Source: a bacterium (GTDB lineage Bacteria > Krumholzibacteriota > Krumholzibacteria > LZORAL124-64-63). From it: a DNA stretch of 11,365 nt. Below are positions 8,201 to 11,365 of the stretch, in pieces; positions within the stretch are counted from its first letter, which is position 1; every line of letters starts with the position of its first letter. Under the pieces are notes generated by a model. It had not been told where the DNA came from. It did no database searches and worked only from the letters and a program-made list of their open reading frames with translations. The position numbers and the translations under genes were made by a program. Location: contig QNDV01000045.1 in assembly GCA_003646045.1 (NCBI GenBank), forward strand, positions 1 to 11,365. Direction: 5' to 3'.

Positions 8201-8383
8201 GGTGGCATTCAATCCGGCAAGATCCACCAGGACGCCGCCCTCCAGACGGACCGCCGATTCCTGGATGAACATCACTTCCACGAGGGACTCTTCGTGGGGA
8301 TAGGTGAAGGTCTGTGCGGAAACGGATGCGGTGAGAAGCAGCAGAATCGCGACAGCGAGCGAGTACTTGGACAGTTTCGACAT
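5291..8383 (-). CDS. Secreted subtilisin-like protease with VCBS repeats, ASPIC/UnbV domain and C-terminal sorting-type domain
   Basis: A 1030-residue secreted S8 serine protease. Residues 1-23 form a signal peptide (VSA before QTF). A probable propeptide (24-165) precedes the catalytic domain (about 170-485) with Asp188 (VCDIEY), His222 (NNHGTAV), oxyanion Asn339 (EAAGNGG) and Ser421 (NGTSSASP), so it should be active. Seven tandem repeats follow (about 497-840), each with a calcium-binding DxDxDGDxD-like loop starting near 512, 561, 610, 663, 713, 763 and 813, predicted to form a beta-propeller. An ASPIC/UnbV domain (843-928) contains SLRVEFGLG and IQIAWPGG. The C-terminus (940-1030), PNPFNPETEIRF to PSGIYFAKV, is the FlgD/type IX-secretion-like Ig domain. 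ATG at 8383 is preceded by a run of seven G. An upstream GTG at 8461 would give a non-signal extension and is rejected. It likely digests external protein outside the cell or at its surface. Confidence 0.94.
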   Translation of the reverse strand: MSKLSKYSLAVAILLLLTASVSAQTFTYPHEESLVEVMFIQESAVRLEGGVLVDLAGLNATDGVDDLVAILGGGEWIRLVEGVDVPTVDMWQMEAEMNLGEPVYNLNNAYRLVLFNPVDVPYVADDFMMLPGIELAYPVALPPELPLPPDYSANQGYLQSAVSAPAGVDANYAWTQTGGDGTGVTVCDIEYSWNTSHNDITKAVGSQINTNNVGDPFSNNNHGTAVIGELVSDDNSWGTVGVSKAATLKICGCYYGTPQSWNVAGAIALSVAALSPGDVILLEQQTQWGPNSQSDFMPVEWYPVWYQSSNPMVQLRGAIYAAIQNAVGNGYIVVEAAGNGGYNMDTYTWYGDSGAIMVGAGGAYTGGTYPNGDLQKLSFSNYGARVDVHGWGENVYTTGYGSLFSSEGTNRWYTSTFNGTSSASPIVAGAAACLQGWYLANVSTTPLTPTVMRSTLITTGTAQISPPFGNIGPRPDLAAAIASIPVAPPLWTDVTAGPLGNTGLNRGVAWADYDRDGDPDLYVTDTQGSCQLLRNDITVFTDVTAPPVDNLAAAGEPMWGDHNNDGMEDIYLANMGSVNRLFDNQGMMFMDLPAGAASDPTDGAGVQWVDMDLDGHLDLCVTTVNGTLNRVFANPGDGSGMFVDMTMPPMDDSMDAWDSAWADYDNDGDPDCYLVRLGQPNMLLRNDGGFNFMDVSTPMLADAGNGYGACWADADGDGWLDLYLSNRGSANRLYAGSPGGIFTDVTMAVTGQTGNNMGSAWGDYDNDGDPDLFVCDDSGANKLLRNDGGFIFTDDTNGPLGDTGPGQGCAFADYDLDGDLDLFVVNAGTSNRLYRNDINNGNNWLHLDLAGYYANASAIGARVRIVAAGVAQIREIGDEAGFYAENSLRVEFGLGAVTMVDSIQIAWPGGTATDSLNVAAGQIIQIVEPILSGVNDVPSTFRLLGGVPNPFNPETEIRFVMPGEGPVTVTVYDAAGRRIRDFGERVFAAGAGSVTWRGKDDRGRPMPSGIYFAKVRWDGGEEVTKLALVK
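5864..6895 (-). repeat. Seven tandem VCBS/FG-GAP-type repeats inside the subtilase gene
   Basis: The repeats encode residues of about 497-840 in the protease. Their calcium-loop aspartates recur every 49, 49, 53, 50, 50 and 50 residues. Typical units are WADYDRDGDPDLYV, WADYDNDGDPDCYL, WGDYDNDGDPDLFV and FADYDLDGDLDLFV, each followed by a segment like NRLYRND. The second unit is weaker (DHNNDGMEDIYL). DNA-level similarity is visible too: CCGTCGTTGCGCAGCAG recurs near 6021 and 6321. The unequal but close similarity suggests intragenic duplication followed by drift. Confidence 0.85.
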
Positions 8384-8483
8384 GGTTCCCCCCCTGGGCG
8401 GATTGCGGAGACCAACGCCGGGGCGAGATCCAGGCGCCGGTACCCTCCTGAAGATAAACACCCTACATCATTGCCCTGCTGAT

Positions 8484-8502
8484 TTGGATAATTAGTTATC
8501 AA
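8484..8502. promoter_or_regulatory. AT-rich inverted repeat in the divergent intergenic region
   Basis: GATAA (8487-8491), four bases, then TTATC (8496-8500) form an inverted repeat flanked by TT and AA, within an AT-rich island (about 8451-8510) that contrasts with the GC-rich surroundings. It lies about 100 bp upstream of the subtilase start and 70-80 bp upstream of the plus-strand promoter at 8568-8596. It is placed where an operator or the subtilase promoter would be expected, but I could not assign -35 and -10 boxes for the subtilase gene. Confidence 0.35.
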
Positions 8503-8567
8503 TATCGGTGTTGGGCGGTCTTGAATACCCGTGCCATGCAATCCCCGTCGGCCAAGCCGTTCGAGCG

Positions 8568-8596
8568 TTGAACCATCGTCGCCTTCCCTCTATGAT
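8568..8596 (+). promoter_or_regulatory. Sigma-70-type promoter for the symporter-SPOR-fabH operon
   Basis: TTGAAC (8568-8573), a 17-base spacer, and TATGAT (8591-8596) give a near-consensus housekeeping promoter with optimal spacing. Transcription would start at about 8602-8604 and leave a leader of about 50 bases before the GTG start at 8653. If the lineage uses Bacteroidota-type promoters this match would be less meaningful, but the two boxes at exactly the right spacing in an intergenic region are hard to ignore. Confidence 0.7.
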
Positions 8597-8598
8597 CA

Positions 8599-8630
8599 CC
8601 ACCGATCCCGCCCCGAGCGGGCTTTGGTGG
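8599..8630 (+). promoter_or_regulatory. Hairpin in the leader of the symporter operon
   Basis: CCCGC (8607-8611) pairs with GCGGG (8617-8621) over a five-base loop, and CCACC (8599-8603) can pair with GGTGG (8626-8630) outside it. It would form at or near the extreme 5' end of the transcript, and the CTTT after the inner stem is too short for a terminator. It could protect the mRNA end; no known riboswitch class is recognised. Confidence 0.35.
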
Positions 8631-8652
8631 CCTGATTCCAGCAGGAGGCGGC

Positions 8653-10116
8653 GTGAATCCCCTGGTTATAGCCCTCACCATTTACAGCCTTGCGATAGTA
8701 GGCGTGGGTATTTTTGCCGCGCGCAGAAACCGCACCCTGGAAGACTACCTGCTGGCCGATCGCAAGTTGGGCCCCTGGGTCGCCGCCTTCAGTGAACGGG
8801 CCAGCGGTGAGTCGGCGTGGCTCCTCATCGGCCTGCCCGGACTGGCGTTCGCTACGGGTATGGGCACGGTCTGGGTGGGAGTGGGTTGCTGCACGGGTAT
8901 CGCCTTCTCCTGGTGGGTGATAGCCAGGCGCCTGCGCGAGGAGACCGCCCGCTACGGCGCCCTGACCCTGGCTGACTACTTCGAGGCCCGCCACCATGAC
9001 ACCGGCCATGCCCTGCGCATCACCGCCACGGCCATCATCCTGTTCTTCTTCACTTTCTATGTGGCGGCCCAGTTCCTGGCCGCCGGCAAGGTCCTGAATT
9101 TCTACCTGGACGTGACGCGCCTGCAGGGCATGACCATCGGCGCGGTGCTGGTGCTGTTCTACACCGCGGCCGGTGGCCTCCTGGCCGTCAGTTGGACCGA
9201 CCTGGTACAGGGCATATTGATGCTGCTGACCCTGGCGATACTGCCACTGGCGGTGCTGGTGGAGTTGGGCGGTCCCCAGGAACTGCAACTCAAACTGGCG
9301 GCGCTGGGTGGAACCTACCTCGATGTTGCACCCGGAGCCACGGGTTGGGCTGCGATCAGCGGCATACTCGGTAGCCTGGCCATCGGACTGGGATACATGG
9401 GCCAGCCCCATCTGGTGCTGCGCTTCATGGCCATCAAGTCGCCCCAGGATGTCCGCAAGGGCCGCATCATCGCCATCGGCTGGGCGTTGATCGCTTTTTT
9501 TGGAGCCATCGGCGTGGGTCTGACGGGTCTGGCCTGGTTCGGTCCCGAAGCCATGGGCGAAGGCCGGCTCATCGCCGACCAGGAGCAGTTGATGCCCCTG
9601 ATGGCCCGCACCTTCATGCCCGAATGGCTGGCGGTGATCATGATCTGCGGTGCCATCGCCGCCATGATGTCCACCGCCGACAGTCAGTTGTTGAGTTCCG
9701 CCAGTGCCATCAGCGAGGATATCTACCGCAAGCTGATCAACCCCGAGGCGGACCAGAAAACCCTGGTGGCCCTGGGCCGCTGGGCTACCCTGGCGGTGGG
9801 GTTGGTGGGATTCCTGCTGGCCTGGCGGGCCAGCGCTTTCGTCTATGACATGGTACTGTATGCGTGGGCCGGATTGGGCGCCGCCTTCGGGCCGCCGTTG
9901 CTGCTGTCGTTGCACTGGCGGCGCACGAGCCGGGCCGGCGTATTGGCCGGACTGGTGACCGGAACCGTGACGGTGATCACCTGGTACAACATCGCCGTGC
10001 TCAGGGATACTCTTTACGAAATGATCCCGGGTTTCGTATTGTCGTTGATCGTGACGGTCCTGTTCAGTCTGCGCTGGCCCGACACGCCGAACCGCGGACA
10101 ACCCAGGGAGGGGTAG
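8653..10116 (+). CDS. Sodium:solute symporter (SSS family, PutP-like)
   Basis: A 487-residue inner-membrane transporter similar over its full length to the sodium/proline symporter PutP (502 residues in E. coli) and predicted to have about 13 membrane helices. Recognisable family segments include TLEDYLLADRKLG (28-40), ESAWLLIGLPG (53-63), LTLADYF (104-110), AVSWTDLVQG (178-187), GYMGQPHLVLRFMA (247-260), MMSTADSQLLSSASAISED (338-356) and YAWAGLGAAFGP (403-414). Ser340 and Thr341 match the Na2-site residues of PutP, but the position of PutP Asp55 is Gly52, with Glu53 beside it, so ion binding in helix 2 may differ. The substrate is probably a small solute such as an amino acid; proline is not certain. 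The start is GTG at 8653, with AGGAGG four bases upstream. A good promoter lies at 8568-8596. The stop is followed after one base by the SPOR gene, suggesting translational coupling. Confidence 0.92.
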   Translation: MNPLVIALTIYSLAIVGVGIFAARRNRTLEDYLLADRKLGPWVAAFSERASGESAWLLIGLPGLAFATGMGTVWVGVGCCTGIAFSWWVIARRLREETARYGALTLADYFEARHHDTGHALRITATAIILFFFTFYVAAQFLAAGKVLNFYLDVTRLQGMTIGAVLVLFYTAAGGLLAVSWTDLVQGILMLLTLAILPLAVLVELGGPQELQLKLAALGGTYLDVAPGATGWAAISGILGSLAIGLGYMGQPHLVLRFMAIKSPQDVRKGRIIAIGWALIAFFGAIGVGLTGLAWFGPEAMGEGRLIADQEQLMPLMARTFMPEWLAVIMICGAIAAMMSTADSQLLSSASAISEDIYRKLINPEADQKTLVALGRWATLAVGLVGFLLAWRASAFVYDMVLYAWAGLGAAFGPPLLLSLHWRRTSRAGVLAGLVTGTVTVITWYNIAVLRDTLYEMIPGFVLSLIVTVLFSLRWPDTPNRGQPREG

Positions 10117-10117
10117 G

Positions 10118-10804
10118 ATGGCCAGGAAAAAATCCCACGACGGACTTCTGAAGGACGGCACCAGCCGGTTGGCCAAGACCGGTGGCCGGCGGGGAATTTC
10201 GCCCATCATGTGGGTGGCGGTTGCAGCCTGTGCGGCGGGAGCGTTCTTCCTGTTTCGCGGCCAGGGCGGCGGCGGTGGTAGCGGTATAGGTGAACAGAGG
10301 TCCGTGGTGACGATGTCGACGGACTCGACGGCAATCGTCGGCACAGGTAGTCCCCGTTCGGGGGATGTGGAAATCTCGGGCGAGGTACAGGAGCTGACAC
10401 CGGAACGACCCGCCGCACAAACCGAAGTACCAAAACCCGCACCCGAAGCCGCCAAACAGGAACCCGAGGCCAAAGCGCCGGTGAAGAAAACCACCAAACC
10501 GGCCACCACCGCCAAACCGGCTACTACCTCCAAACCACCCGCCGAGACGGTGAAGATTCAGACTTCACCCCGGGGCGGTTGGATTGTGCAGACCGGCTCG
10601 TTCGGGACCATGACCAACGCCGAGAAGGAAGCTGGTCGCCTGCGCAAGGCCGGTCTGGACGCCCGGGTCAAGATGGCCAACCTGGCCGACGGATCCATCG
10701 CCTACCGGGTGCGGATCAGCTACTTCGCCAGCCGCGACGAGGCCCGGGCCTTCGCCAAGCAGGAAAAGAAACTGATACCCGGCGCCATTGCCGTACATCG
10801 CTGA
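10118..10804 (+). CDS. SPOR-domain membrane protein
   Basis: A 228-residue bitopic protein with a basic cytoplasmic tail (1-27), one membrane helix (about 29-46), a Gly-rich turn, a long Pro/Ala/Lys/Thr linker (about 95-150) and a C-terminal SPOR domain (about 153-226). The domain opens with GGWIVQTGSFGTMTNAEKEA and continues with AYRVRISYFASRDEARAFA, matching the RNP-like SPOR fold that binds denuded peptidoglycan glycans at division septa. The layout resembles FtsN and DedD, but the sequence does not identify it as either. The linker should cross the periplasm. ATG at 10118 follows the symporter stop by one base, with AGGGAGGGG upstream inside that gene's end. The next gene follows after 27 bp. 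It may help division or envelope maintenance; the link to the symporter is operon position only. Confidence 0.9.
   Translation: MARKKSHDGLLKDGTSRLAKTGGRRGISPIMWVAVAACAAGAFFLFRGQGGGGGSGIGEQRSVVTMSTDSTAIVGTGSPRSGDVEISGEVQELTPERPAAQTEVPKPAPEAAKQEPEAKAPVKKTTKPATTAKPATTSKPPAETVKIQTSPRGGWIVQTGSFGTMTNAEKEAGRLRKAGLDARVKMANLADGSIAYRVRISYFASRDEARAFAKQEKKLIPGAIAVHR
10496..10531 (+). repeat. Short tandem repeat in the SPOR-protein linker
   Basis: Two imperfect 18-bp units, beginning AAACCGGC at 10496 and 10514, encode KPATTA and KPATTS, and a third degenerate unit starts at 10532 (KPPAET). The repeat lengthens a flexible linker and could vary in copy number between strains. Confidence 0.7.
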
Positions 10805-10831
10805 CCAACACTGGACCGCAAGGAGACCACA

Positions 10832-11365
10832 ATGACACGTGCCGCCATCACCGGTACCGGCTTTTGGGTACCCGAGCAGGTCGTCACCAACACGGACCTG
10901 GCACGGATGATGGATACCTCCGACGAGTGGATCATCGAGCGCAGCGGTATCCGGGAACGGCGTTGGTTGCGGGTCAATGAAGATGGCTACAGCGAAATCA
11001 CCGGCGCGGAAATGGGTGCCCGGGCCGCACGCATGGCCATGGAGGACGCCGACGTAACGGCCGGGGATATCGACCTGGTGATCTATGCCACCCTTAATCC
11101 GGACTGCTTCTTTCCCGGCAACGGTGTCTTCATCGAGGATCTGCTGGAACTGAATACCGCCGGCGCCATGGATATCCGCAACCAGTGCACCGGGTTTGTC
11201 TACGGCCTGGCGGCCGCCGACGGTTTCATCCAGTCGGGCGCCGCTCGTACGGTGCTGTTGATCGGTGGCGAGGTCCAGTCCACGGCGCTGGACAAGACCA
11301 CCCGTGGGCGGGACATTGCCGTCCTCTTCGGTGACGGCGCCGGTGCGACCGTGATCCAGGCGACA
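10832..11365 (+). CDS. fabH: 3-oxoacyl-ACP synthase III (FabH/KAS III), 5' part; cut by window end
   Basis: The first 178 codons of a thiolase-fold ketoacyl synthase III, the enzyme that starts fatty-acid synthesis by condensing an acyl-CoA with malonyl-ACP in the cytoplasm. Family marks are ITGTGFWVPEQVVTN (6-20), DTSDEWIIERSGIRERR (28-44), the nucleophile Cys119 in RNQCTGFVYGL, and LFGDGAGATVI (165-175). The usual length is about 320-340 residues, so the catalytic His and Asn lie beyond the window. The start at 10832 has AAGGAG six bases upstream. The Cys context RNQC differs from the AAAC of E. coli FabH, so specialised KAS III enzymes (branched primer, secondary-metabolite or polyketide-type) are alternatives. 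It is probably cotranscribed with the SPOR and symporter genes, 27 bp after the SPOR stop. Confidence 0.9.
   Translation, partial: MTRAAITGTGFWVPEQVVTNTDLARMMDTSDEWIIERSGIRERRWLRVNEDGYSEITGAEMGARAARMAMEDADVTAGDIDLVIYATLNPDCFFPGNGVFIEDLLELNTAGAMDIRNQCTGFVYGLAAADGFIQSGAARTVLLIGGEVQSTALDKTTRGRDIAVLFGDGAGATVIQAT

Noticed and set aside
8596..10533. A 645-codon minus-strand frame opposite the symporter and SPOR genes
   Set aside because: It has low-complexity Gln/His/Gly-rich translation, no recognisable domain, and covers two clear genes with good ribosome sites on the other strand.

Overview
This is an 11.4 kb GC-rich window from what looks like a diderm (Gram-negative type) bacterium. The evidence is a lipobox lipoprotein, a SPOR-domain envelope protein, and a secreted protease ending in a FlgD/Por-secretion-like C-terminal domain of the 'PNPFNP...' type. 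That C-terminal domain together with VCBS and ASPIC/UnbV repeats is typical of GC-rich relatives of the FCB group (for example Krumholzibacteria/Eisenbacteria-like lineages). The lineage is inferred from domain style only; no rRNA or other phylogenetic marker is present. I see no tRNA, rRNA, CRISPR array, insertion sequence or phage gene.

Layout. (1) 31-2914, minus strand: a two-gene unit of a class I SAM-dependent methyltransferase followed 4 bp later by an oligopeptidase B with an intact catalytic triad and, unusually, a lipoprotein signal peptide. A start codon for a further gene may sit at the left edge. (2) 2908-2944: two 18-bp direct repeats carrying start codons for both divergent neighbours. 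(3) 2953-3435, plus strand: a 160-residue protein of unknown function. (4) 3451-5171, minus strand: a prokaryotic pentameric ligand-gated ion channel (ELIC/GLIC class) whose stop codon overlaps the start codon of a phosphoglycolate-phosphatase-like HAD hydrolase. (5) 5291-8383, minus strand: a 1030-residue secreted subtilase with seven Ca-binding VCBS/FG-GAP-type repeats, an ASPIC/UnbV domain and a C-terminal sorting-type domain, followed by a strong GC hairpin. (6) 8384-8652: a divergent intergenic region with an AT-rich dyad and a near-consensus sigma-70-type promoter. (7) 8653-11365, plus strand: a PutP-family sodium/solute symporter, a SPOR-domain membrane protein and a ketoacyl-ACP synthase III (FabH type, cut by the window end), closely spaced and probably one operon.

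Functionally, most of the window deals with the cell envelope and its surroundings: a secreted protease, a lipid-anchored peptidase, a solute symporter, an ion channel, a peptidoglycan-associated SPOR protein and fatty-acid initiation. No single pathway links them all. The most notable item is the ion channel coupled to an HAD phosphatase gene; the other genes are recognisable members of known families with some local oddities.
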